From positions 1-6,631 of the forward strand of contig JAUWRZ010000120.1 in NCBI GenBank assembly GCA_030610325.1: 6,631 nt of DNA, given 5' to 3'. This document shows positions 1-5,283 of this stretch, piece by piece. This DNA comes from Sulfurimonadaceae bacterium. GTDB taxonomy: Bacteria; Campylobacterota; Campylobacteria; Campylobacterales; Sulfurimonadaceae. Made by a program: the position numbers and the translations under genes. The notes under the pieces are model-generated. The model ran no database searches, was not told the origin of the DNA, and saw only the letters and a list, made by a program, of their open reading frames with translations. The stretch's first letter is position 1. Every line of letters starts with the position of its first letter.

Positions 1-1
1 C

Positions 2-1408
2 CCCCTTGAGCAGCTTAGACGATTGAAGCGAGAAGTGTTTGTCTTTGGTCTTCTACAGGTAGTCCTGTCTATGGCACTGTTCTCACTGCTAGGTATGTAC
101 CTGTTTGGGCTTGAACAAAAGACAGCTTTTATCGTGGGTGGTGCATTAGCACTCTCTTCGACAGCGATCGTACTGAAGATACTTCAAGAGTCTGGTGATA
201 TGGCAAGACCTTATGGTAGACAGGCTCTGGGCATCTTACTGTTTCAAGACCTGGCAGTCATCCCGCTACTGTTTATGGTCTCGTTTTTTACGCACGAAGA
301 CCAGAGCCTGATCGTCCTTATAGGAGAGACACTTTTAAGTGGTCTTATGGCGATCGTCGTCATCTATCTTTTTGGAAAGTATGTACTGGGAGCCTACTTT
401 GATATCGTCAACAAGACTAAGTCACAAGAGATCTTTATAGAGTCGATCCTGATCAAAGTACTTGGTTCTGCAGCGCTTACCTATTGGCTGGGATTTTCGT
501 ACACATTAGGTGCGTTCCTGGCTGGGATGATGATCGCTGAGACGCGTTATAAGATACAGGTGGAAGTGAACTTCATACCCTTTCGTGACTTGATGCTTGG
601 TATCTTCTTTATCTCTGTAGGACTCCAGATAAGTTTTGATTTCTTACTTGAGAATGTGATGCTCATCTTATCGCTTATGGTAGCTATCATGGTCATCAAG
701 GCATTGATATTATTTACTATTATCCGTTTTTACAGTGTGAGTCATGTGAGTATGAAAACGGCACTGACCCTTGCCCAGGTAGGAGAGTTCTCCTTTGCCA
801 TTCTGGAGCTTTCCCGTATGGAAGGGCTTATCGCACCTGTCTTGAGTCAGACGCTTATCATCGCCGTAGTCTTTTCCATGATACTGACACCCTTTATGCT
901 CAAAAACATAGATCGCTTAAGTCAATGGTCTGAGCCGGATGAGATCGACATCTCTACGCAACAGACAGGTCATCAGATGCAAGGTCATATCGTCGTTATC
1001 GGTTATGGCAGACTTGGACAGCATGTTGTCCATCATCTGAAAAAACGAAACCTGCCTTATATAGCTATTGATTTTCATACTAATCTTGTCCAGGAAGGTG
1101 AGAAAGAGGGGAATAATGTCAAGTTTGGCGATGCGACCAACCGTGCGGTACTGGAACACCTTGATATCGAGGATGCCGCAGCTGTGATAATCGCAACGCA
1201 TGATGAGAACCGCATCCCTTACATGATAGATCTTCTTAAAGAGTATCGAGATCATGTCAATGTCATCACACGCATATCAGACTTCTCCCAGAAGAGTCTG
1301 TTGGAGTACCTTGATGATCACACCTATGTCAATGAGAACGATGTCGTCGCCCGTGCGATGGTCGAAAAGGCACTGCTCTCCCCTTATGAAGTGCAGAGTC
1401 GTCTATAA
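2..1408 (+). CDS. Kef-type K+/H+ (cation/proton) antiporter with C-terminal RCK_N domain, 5'-truncated by the window edge
   Basis: This is an inner-membrane monovalent cation/proton antiporter of the CPA2 (Kef) family, expected to exchange K+ or Na+ for protons and to be gated by a cytosolic nucleotide-binding domain. The frame is open to the left edge (codons for PLEQLRR precede the TTG at 23), so the gene starts outside the window and the TTG is not a believable start. Numbering from that TTG, the exchanger domain covers about residues 1-295, with many hydrophobic segments and family hallmarks: ALSSTAIVLKIL (43-54), GRQALGILLFQDLAVIP (65-81), LGAFLAGMMIAET (162-174), FFISVG (195-200) and AQVGEFSF (251-258). 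An RCK_N/TrkA-N Rossmann domain follows from about 322, with GYGRLG (327-332), the acidic residue at the end of strand 2 (D350) and GDATN (369-373). It ends soon after that domain with no obvious RCK_C. Exact ion and ligand cannot be read from the sequence. Confidence 0.93.
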   Translation, partial: PLEQLRRLKREVFVFGLLQVVLSMALFSLLGMYLFGLEQKTAFIVGGALALSSTAIVLKILQESGDMARPYGRQALGILLFQDLAVIPLLFMVSFFTHEDQSLIVLIGETLLSGLMAIVVIYLFGKYVLGAYFDIVNKTKSQEIFIESILIKVLGSAALTYWLGFSYTLGAFLAGMMIAETRYKIQVEVNFIPFRDLMLGIFFISVGLQISFDFLLENVMLILSLMVAIMVIKALILFTIIRFYSVSHVSMKTALTLAQVGEFSFAILELSRMEGLIAPVLSQTLIIAVVFSMILTPFMLKNIDRLSQWSEPDEIDISTQQTGHQMQGHIVVIGYGRLGQHVVHHLKKRNLPYIAIDFHTNLVQEGEKEGNNVKFGDATNRAVLEHLDIEDAAAVIIATHDENRIPYMIDLLKEYRDHVNVITRISDFSQKSLLEYLDDHTYVNENDVVARAMVEKALLSPYEVQSRL

Positions 1409-1661
1409 GAGTACCTTGCGGATCTAATAGACATCTTTAGTTTAGTACATAATACTGAATATGTAGTCTGTGCTTCTCGTGGCACTGCTACAAAGAGACG
1501 AGGCAGAGTCTAAGAGCTCTCTATTGGCCAATGCAAATGCTGGAGGCGATAATGTCCATCGGGGTATGGTCTTGGGCCTTCTTGCCGGAGCGGCAGCTAC
1601 GGAGACAGCTGTTGAGTTGAAAAAAGACCTTTTGGCCTATGAGGAGCCTAAACGGAGGTAG
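1409..1661 (+). pseudogene. Decayed 3' remnant of an ADP-ribosylglycohydrolase-family gene
   Basis: Two adjacent frames read like consecutive pieces of the C-terminal part of an ADP-ribosylglycohydrolase-type protein. The first, 1409-1471, is in the same frame as the antiporter just after its stop, has no start codon of its own, and gives EYLADLIDIFSLVHNTEYVV. The second, from the GTG at 1470 to the TAG at 1659-1661, gives a hydrophobic stretch (VLLVALL) and then LLANANAGGDNVHRG, MVLGLLAGAA and a C-terminal LKKDLLAYEE segment. The NxNxGGDNxHRG...GxLxGAA pattern is the metal-site region near the C terminus of one ADPRH-like subfamily, as I remember it. The N-terminal two thirds, including the other metal ligands, is absent, so it cannot be a working enzyme. 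A frame change and a small deletion near 1465-1470 explain the join. No good ribosome binding site precedes the GTG. The alternative is an unrelated 63-residue ORF, but the match to the motif makes this less likely. Confidence 0.58.
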
Positions 1662-1707
1662 ATCAGTTTGTCAGTCTGATCTCAGGTGGTCGATATTGTA
1701 AAATATC
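1661..1707. terminator. Two short inverted repeats at a convergent junction, possible weak terminator
   Basis: GATCAG (1661-1666) and CTGATC (1676-1681) can form a 6-bp stem with a 9-nt loop. GATATT (1692-1697) and AATATC (1702-1707) can form a second 6-bp stem with a GTAA loop, which overlaps the stop codon of the minus-strand gene ending at 1706. Both lie where plus-strand and minus-strand reading frames converge, which is where a bidirectional terminator would be expected. Neither stem is GC-rich and neither is followed by a clear T tract, so this is only a weak candidate. Confidence 0.22.
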
Positions 1708-2677
1708 AATTATTATCGCCTCGTGTCCCTTTCTCTGCCTGGACTCTGAAAGTCTTTGGTGCACGTTTTGAAGTGCTTGGTCTAGTACTTCCTGAGGGTT
1801 TGGAACCTGGTTTTGATGTCTTCTCATAAGGCTTTTTTGAATCATAAGAGTTGGATTTACTGAAGGAACCTTTATCTCGAGGAGCATCTTTTTTTCTATT
1901 TTCGTATGAATTACGTTCACCAGACTTCTTATCGGTCCCAGCAGTGTTGGACTTCTCTCGGTCCTGACGCTCTTTAGGCTTACCATCATGACTATGATTG
2001 CGCTCACCGCTCTTTCCGGAGAACATCGGTTTGCCATTCTCGTCTTTTCCTATGTAACGTGAAGCACCACTGCTTTTCTTTACGCGACTATCTGTCTTTT
2101 TTGCATCAGATGCATAAGGTTTGCGCGCCGGACGTCTATCATCAGACTTACTCTTGTCATAAGGCTTTTTATCCGTGTGTTTATCATCTCTACGTGGTCT
2201 CTCATCTCGACGAGGTCTCTGCTCTCGTCTGCTATCTCTACTGTTGCCTCTTGTCGTATCGGGAGTATCAGAGAGTGGCTCGAACCCAGTGATGACCTCT
2301 TGCATGATAGTCCGTCCCAGAAGCATCTCGATAGGGTAGAGCTGTGTCTGCTCATCTTTATCAAGCAAGATCACCGCATGTGTATCTGTCCGTGCCAGAC
2401 GTGCCATATAGTCAGTAGCATCTGCCGGGAGATCATAACTTATGAGCAGATCGCACCGAAGCTCGGCTGCATCTGTGAGTTCACTGTCACTTCTGATAAA
2501 GACGTTCTCCACTGCAGGAAAGTCTTCAAGTACCAGTGGTCCATTCGCCGTGACGATCAGGATATTTTTTCCACTGTTGCGGGTGATCAGGATGTTTAGC
2601 AGTTCGTTTTTTCGTTTATGTTCGCAGGGGTGGATGCGATGATTGTGTCGTTTGATAGTCAGGGTAGGGGATGCCAT
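1706..2677 (-). CDS. RecA2-only DEAD-box-helicase-like protein with long charged disordered tail
   Basis: Residues 1-135 align by eye along the C-terminal RecA2 half of the neighbouring DEAD-box helicase. IHPCEHKRKNELLNILI (15-31) matches its [24 protein letters not shown] (38-44) its motif IV QVLVFTR, ISYDLPADATDYMARLART (79-97) its [19 protein letters not shown] around motif VI, and TGFEP (130-134) its KGFEP. The segment between motifs IV and VI is about 30 residues shorter and motif V ([10 protein letters not shown]) is missing. There is no RecA1 domain, hence no Walker A or DEAD box, so ATP-driven unwinding is not expected. Residues ~140-323 are low-complexity, rich in K, R, D, S, G and P, with repeated RRD/PRRD and KKPY/RKPY blocks, typical of a disordered RNA-binding tail. 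The ATG has a good site, AAAGGA, about 5 nt upstream. It is transcribed divergently from the helicase. Function is unknown; an RNA-binding or helicase-partner role is inference. Confidence 0.85.
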   Translation of the reverse strand: MASPTLTIKRHNHRIHPCEHKRKNELLNILITRNSGKNILIVTANGPLVLEDFPAVENVFIRSDSELTDAAELRCDLLISYDLPADATDYMARLARTDTHAVILLDKDEQTQLYPIEMLLGRTIMQEVITGFEPLSDTPDTTRGNSRDSRREQRPRRDERPRRDDKHTDKKPYDKSKSDDRRPARKPYASDAKKTDSRVKKSSGASRYIGKDENGKPMFSGKSGERNHSHDGKPKERQDREKSNTAGTDKKSGERNSYENRKKDAPRDKGSFSKSNSYDSKKPYEKTSKPGSKPSGSTRPSTSKRAPKTFRVQAEKGTRGDNN

Positions 2678-2728
2678 GAAAGTCCTTTGATATTAGGAGG
2701 GATCAACCGCTTAAGATAAGGACTGATG

Positions 2729-2738
2729 TGCAGACCGG
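2729..2738 (-). repeat. Leader element copy 1, CCGGTCTGCA (minus-strand sense)
   Basis: The minus strand reads CCGGTCTGCA here, inside the predicted 5' leader of the RecA2-like gene: about 20 nt downstream of its putative -10 box and 51 nt before its ATG. The same ten bases occur on the plus strand at 2902-2911 in the leader of the divergent helicase gene. The two copies form a perfect 10-bp inverted repeat in the DNA and a shared sense-strand motif in the two transcripts. Confidence 0.5.
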
Positions 2739-2757
2739 GGTGTGATCGGTAGCCGCC

Positions 2758-2763
2758 ATTATA
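2758..2763 (-). promoter_or_regulatory. Putative sigma-70 -10 box (TATAAT) for the RecA2-like gene
   Basis: The minus strand reads GCTATAATGG, a perfect TATAAT, 80 bp upstream of the ATG at 2677. No recognisable -35 hexamer is seen at the usual spacing, as is common for housekeeping promoters in Campylobacterota. The start of transcription would be near 2751, giving a leader of about 74 nt. Confidence 0.55.
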
Positions 2764-2818
2764 GCGTAAACCAGTACGCTTATATTGCTGTGTTTACCGC
2801 AAACGTAAATAGTTTGGC

Positions 2819-2824
2819 TATAAT
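2819..2824 (+). promoter_or_regulatory. Putative sigma-70 -10 box (TATAAT) for the helicase operon
   Basis: TTTGGCTATAATGC contains a perfect TATAAT. The upstream region is AT-rich (TTTACC at 2793-2798 would be at a non-ideal distance for a -35). Transcription would start near 2831, leaving a long leader of about 118 nt before the helicase ATG. It faces away from the minus-strand -10 box at 2758-2763. Confidence 0.6.
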
Positions 2825-2901
2825 GCAGTCAAATTCAACTGTTTTCGGCTGCGACTTTAATCTTTCAAAATCGACTTCTTGAACCTAATTTTTAACTTAT
2901 A

Positions 2902-2911
2902 CCGGTCTGCA
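2902..2911 (+). repeat. Leader element copy 2, CCGGTCTGCA (plus-strand sense)
   Basis: CCGGTCTGCA lies in the predicted leader of the DEAD-box helicase, 37 nt before its ATG, and repeats the ten bases found in the sense strand of the divergent gene's leader at 2729-2738. It is followed at 2913-2922 by the perfect palindrome CTTTGCAAAG. Confidence 0.5.
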
Positions 2912-2948
2912 TCTTTGCAAAGGCCACTCAATTTAAGGAACTATATCT

Positions 2949-4277
2949 ATGTCATTTAACACACTCGGTCTATCCGAGCCGATCTTACGCGCTATCAAAG
3001 ATCAGGGTTACAGCGAACCCACCCCTATTCAAAAGCAGGCGATCCCTATCATCTTAAGTAAGAAAGATGTCCTTGCCGGTGCGCAGACCGGGACAGGTAA
3101 GACAGCCGGTTTCACACTGCCACTGCTGCAGCGCCTGAGTGAACGTGCTCCGGCTAAAGGGAAACGTCATGTACGTGCACTTATCCTGACTCCTACCCGT
3201 GAACTGGCGGCTCAGGTCGCAGAGAGTGTCGAGACTTACGGAAAATACCTTTCATTTAAGTCGATGGTCATCTTCGGTGGTGTTAGCATCAATCCGCAGA
3301 TCACACGGTTACGTCAGGGTGTCGATATCGTCATCGCGACACCGGGCCGTCTGCTGGACCATGTAGGACAGAAGACCTTGGACCTCTCCAAAGTGGAGTT
3401 CCTGATCCTGGATGAAGCGGACCGTATGCTCGATATGGGCTTTATCCACGATATCAAGAAAGTCCTGGCTATCTTGCCAAAACAGCGTCAGAACCTTCTC
3501 TTCTCAGCGACATTCTCCAATGAGATCAAAAAGTTGGCAGATGGTCTTTTGGACTCACCTACACTCATCGAGGTCGCTCGTCGTAATAAGTCGGCGGAAA
3601 GTGTGGAACAGTCAGTGTACCCTGTTGATCGAGAACGAAAAAGAGAGTTGCTATCGCACCTGATCACGACGGGGAATTGGAGTCAGGTCCTGGTCTTCAC
3701 CCGAACAAAACATGGGGCTAACCGTTTAACAACACAGCTTGAGAAAGATGGGATAAGCGCCGCTGCTATCCATGGAAACAAGAGCCAGACAGCGCGTACA
3801 AAAGCGTTGGCAAACTTTAAGCAGGGTACGGTGCGGGTACTGGTAGCCACTGACATCGCTGCGCGCGGGATCGATATCGATCAACTGCCGCATGTCGTGA
3901 ACTATGAACTGCCTAATATTTCCGAGGACTATGTACACCGTATTGGACGTACAGGGCGTGCCGGAAACGAGGGTGAAGCGATGTCGCTCGTCTGTGTGGA
4001 CGAACACGAATATCTGCGTAATATCGAGAAGTTGATCAAAAAAGATATCCGTAAGGTCCAGGTCAAAGGTTTTGAACCAGATCCTTCTATACAAGCAGAA
4101 CCAATACAACAAAGAAGTGCAGGGCGTAGAGGTAATAGCTCACGTTCGAACAATGGTGGCGGAAGATCTCGTCAGAAGTCGACTACCAGTGCGACGCGAC
4201 AGGACTCAGGCCGTAATGGTGGAGGAAGACCTTCTACAAAGCAACGCAGCAGAGACTCACACAGAGGAAATAGATAA
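2949..4277 (+). CDS. rhlE: DEAD-box ATP-dependent RNA helicase, RhlE-like
   Basis: This is a complete cytoplasmic DEAD-box RNA helicase of 442 residues, expected to use ATP to remodel RNA duplexes in ribosome assembly and mRNA turnover, often with a cold-adaptation role. All family motifs are present: Q motif around [10 protein letters not shown] (24-33), motif I AQTGTGKT (45-52), Ia PTREL (82-86), Ib TPGR (131-134), motif II DEAD (155-158), motif III SAT (186-188), motif IV VLVFTRT (247-253), motif [11 protein letters not shown] (300-309) and motif [10 protein letters not shown] (330-337). After the core (to ~375) comes a ~60-residue basic tail rich in G, R, S and Q, with GGGR repeats, suited to RNA binding. 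The start is supported by AAGGA at 2935-2939. The layout (short N terminus, compact core, basic tail) fits RhlE; the subfamily assignment is less certain than the family. Its stop overlaps the start of the next gene. Confidence 0.96.
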   Translation: MSFNTLGLSEPILRAIKDQGYSEPTPIQKQAIPIILSKKDVLAGAQTGTGKTAGFTLPLLQRLSERAPAKGKRHVRALILTPTRELAAQVAESVETYGKYLSFKSMVIFGGVSINPQITRLRQGVDIVIATPGRLLDHVGQKTLDLSKVEFLILDEADRMLDMGFIHDIKKVLAILPKQRQNLLFSATFSNEIKKLADGLLDSPTLIEVARRNKSAESVEQSVYPVDRERKRELLSHLITTGNWSQVLVFTRTKHGANRLTTQLEKDGISAAAIHGNKSQTARTKALANFKQGTVRVLVATDIAARGIDIDQLPHVVNYELPNISEDYVHRIGRTGRAGNEGEAMSLVCVDEHEYLRNIEKLIKKDIRKVQVKGFEPDPSIQAEPIQQRSAGRRGNSSRSNNGGGRSRQKSTTSATRQDSGRNGGGRPSTKQRSRDSHRGNR

Positions 4278-4465
4278 TGGCAAGAACAAACTACTCATAC
4301 GAAAAACGCAGTAGAGAGCTGGAAAAACAGAAGAAAAAAGAGGACAAACGTCTAAAGAAATTGGCGGAGAAGAATGAGAAGGCTGGTGGGGAAGCACTGG
4401 CACCTTCAGAAGCTGAAGTGGCAGAGACTCTGCCTACCGGTGAAGATGAGCCGCAAAAAGCGTAA
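4277..4465 (+). CDS. Small lysine-rich charged protein, coupled to the helicase
   Basis: This protein has 62 residues. Its first 36 are strongly basic ([20 protein letters not shown], then more K/E/R), probably one long charged helix, and the last 25 are acidic and E/A/P-rich, probably disordered. It has no signal peptide or membrane segment. The ATG overlaps the helicase stop in TAATG, with a GAGGA site (4264-4268) inside the end of the helicase gene, so translation is very likely coupled. I recall similar short proteins opening with a NYSxEKRxxEL(A)KKKK pattern in many proteobacteria, with no known function; that is memory, not a search. Coupling suggests an RNA- or ribosome-associated partner of the helicase, which is inference. 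Confidence 0.8.
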   Translation: MARTNYSYEKRSRELEKQKKKEDKRLKKLAEKNEKAGGEALAPSEAEVAETLPTGEDEPQKA

Positions 4466-4501
4466 CGGCCTGAAAGCCTGAGCTCACTCTTACATCTTTA
4501 G

Positions 4502-5053
4502 TCAATCCATCCAGTAAGTCGGATCATACCCTTCTGATGGACGTGCTACTTCCTTTCGTTGAAGCTCTTTTACCATTGTAAAGAGCTGGGAACCGTCTAC
4601 AGGACTCTGCTTTGCTGAGCCATCCACACGAGTAAAACCGGACCTCTCAAACAGAGCTAGTGCCGGAGAGTCATGGATGACACTTACGCTAAGGCGTTCA
4701 TAGAGCGCTCCGGCCTCGAGTAGGAGCTGTTCAAGCATAGCAGAAGCGATGCCAGTACACCTGAACTCTGGTTTGACGGCGATGGTCAGTACGGGCGTGA
4801 TGTCATCAATATAAGCATCAGCTTCATCGCTTGCTTTGAGAAGACGTATCCATGCTGCTCCGGCGATCTCATGTCCGACGAGGGCATAGAGTCCGACGTC
4901 GTGATGGTTCAGGCCATAGTACTTCTCATAGATGGTTAATCGGGGAAAGTCCTCAAGACTCATCTGTATGTCATCAAGACGTGCGGCGTAGTAAAGCATA
5001 TCGGTCGCGATACGCTGTTCGGAAGATCTGAGAAAATAAAGTGTTGGTTTCAT
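4502..5053 (-). CDS. GNAT-family N-acetyltransferase
   Basis: This protein has 183 residues from the ATG at 5053 and is a cytoplasmic acetyl-CoA-dependent acetyltransferase of unknown substrate. The GNAT fold is read from GLYALVGHEIAGAAWIRLL (54-72), TIAVKPEF and the acetyl-CoA loop RCTGIA (98-103, fitting Q/RxxGxG/A), the following helix, and SVSVIHDSPALALFERSGF (122-140), the usual last part of the fold. The arrangement 'YYAARL...GLYALV...GAAWIRLL...ITPVLTIAVKPEFR' resembles a common uncharacterised GNAT subfamily. In-frame ATGs also exist at 5062 and 5113. I prefer 5053 because family similarity begins just after it, the added residues look unlike a GNAT start, and a perfect extended -10 sits between 5053 and 5113. 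No ribosome binding site precedes 5053. The helicase-linked small gene converges on it across a 36-nt gap with no clear terminator. Confidence 0.88.
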   Translation of the reverse strand: MKPTLYFLRSSEQRIATDMLYYAARLDDIQMSLEDFPRLTIYEKYYGLNHHDVGLYALVGHEIAGAAWIRLLKASDEADAYIDDITPVLTIAVKPEFRCTGIASAMLEQLLLEAGALYERLSVSVIHDSPALALFERSGFTRVDGSAKQSPVDGSQLFTMVKELQRKEVARPSEGYDPTYWMD

Positions 5054-5060
5054 AGGCGGC

Positions 5061-5069
5061 ATTATATCA
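5061..5069 (-). promoter_or_regulatory. Extended -10 promoter (TGATATAAT) for the acetyltransferase
   Basis: The minus strand reads TGATATAAT, an exact TGnTATAAT extended -10. Transcription would begin near 5054-5055, only one or two bases before the ATG at 5053, so the mRNA would be leaderless or nearly so. This also argues against translation from the upstream ATG at 5113. Confidence 0.5.
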
Positions 5070-5138
5070 AGTCTATAGCCATCGAGATGAAGGGAACAAT
5101 ACAAAGGGAACATCTGCTTTCTTTTAGGCCCACATCTT

Positions 5139-5147
5139 TGCTATAAT
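5139..5147 (+). promoter_or_regulatory. Extended -10 promoter (TGCTATAAT) for the CNNM/CorC-like gene
   Basis: TTTGCTATAAT holds an exact TGnTATAAT extended -10 preceded by a T-rich stretch (CTTTCTTTTAGG). The predicted start of transcription near 5154 lies just before a strong stem-loop. It is divergent from the acetyltransferase promoter at 5061-5069. Confidence 0.65.
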
Positions 5148-5153
5148 AAGCAC

Positions 5154-5283
5154 AATATAAAGGGCACCTCTAGAACCCTGATGATGCACAGGGTTTTTAG
5201 AGGTGCCCTAAAGAGCCATCATTATGGCAACAATCTAAATAAATAGGTATGGCCTATTTGATACAAGGACATTTAAGACTTTA
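5154..5283 (+). ncRNA. Structured 5' leader with three stem-loops and a possible pseudoknot
   Basis: Between the promoter and the CNNM gene lie three inverted repeats. Stem 1: 5161-5172 pairs with 5198-5209 (12 bp, AGGGCACCTCTA) and 5174-5180 with 5189-5195 (7 bp, AACCCTG), with a small internal loop and an 8-nt apical loop ATGATGCA. Stem 2: GCCAT (5215-5219) with ATGGC (5224-5228). Stem 3: AAATAGG (5241-5247) with CCTATTT (5253-5259), just ahead of the AAGGA site (5265-5269). The apical loop ATGATG (5181-5186) is exactly complementary to CATCAT (5217-5222), which overlaps stem 2, so a loop-to-downstream pseudoknot would compete with it. I do not recognise it as a known riboswitch. It could be a cis-regulatory leader, an mRNA stabiliser or a small RNA; no T tract follows stem 1, so it is not a standard terminator. 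Confidence 0.5.

Noticed and set aside
917..1255. 112-residue minus-strand frame inside the antiporter gene
   Set aside because: Antisense to the conserved RCK_N domain; no family resemblance.
1663..2364. Other minus-strand frames (1663-2037, 2080-2364)
   Set aside because: They lie within the tail of the RecA2-like gene in other frames; repetitive K/R/D/S codons keep alternative frames open by composition.
2059..2599. Plus-strand open frames (2059-2292, 2177-2599) opposite the RecA2-like gene
   Set aside because: They are antisense shadows of a low-complexity coding region, have no convincing ribosome binding site and show no recognisable protein features.
3412..4153. Frames overlapping the helicase core (3412-3663 plus, 3726-4112 and 3929-4153 minus)
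   Set aside because: They overlap fully conserved helicase motifs in the real frame and have no independent support.
4072..4314. 80-residue plus-strand frame across the end of the helicase gene
   Set aside because: It is out of frame with the helicase tail and the coupled small gene, both of which have better start signals and sensible composition.
4466..4501. Terminator between the lysine-rich gene and the acetyltransferase
   Set aside because: Only a 3-bp GGC/GCC stem and a direct repeat of GCCTGA are visible, with no T tract.
5161..5209. Strong stem-loop as a rho-independent terminator
   Set aside because: It lies between divergent genes, right after a promoter, and is followed by TAAAGAG rather than a T tract on the plus strand; treated as a leader structure instead.
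5154..5283. A known Mg2+ riboswitch (M-box or mgtA-type) in the CNNM leader
   Set aside because: The layout of stems and loops does not resemble those classes as I know them, and the leader is shorter than a typical M-box; left as an unclassified structure.
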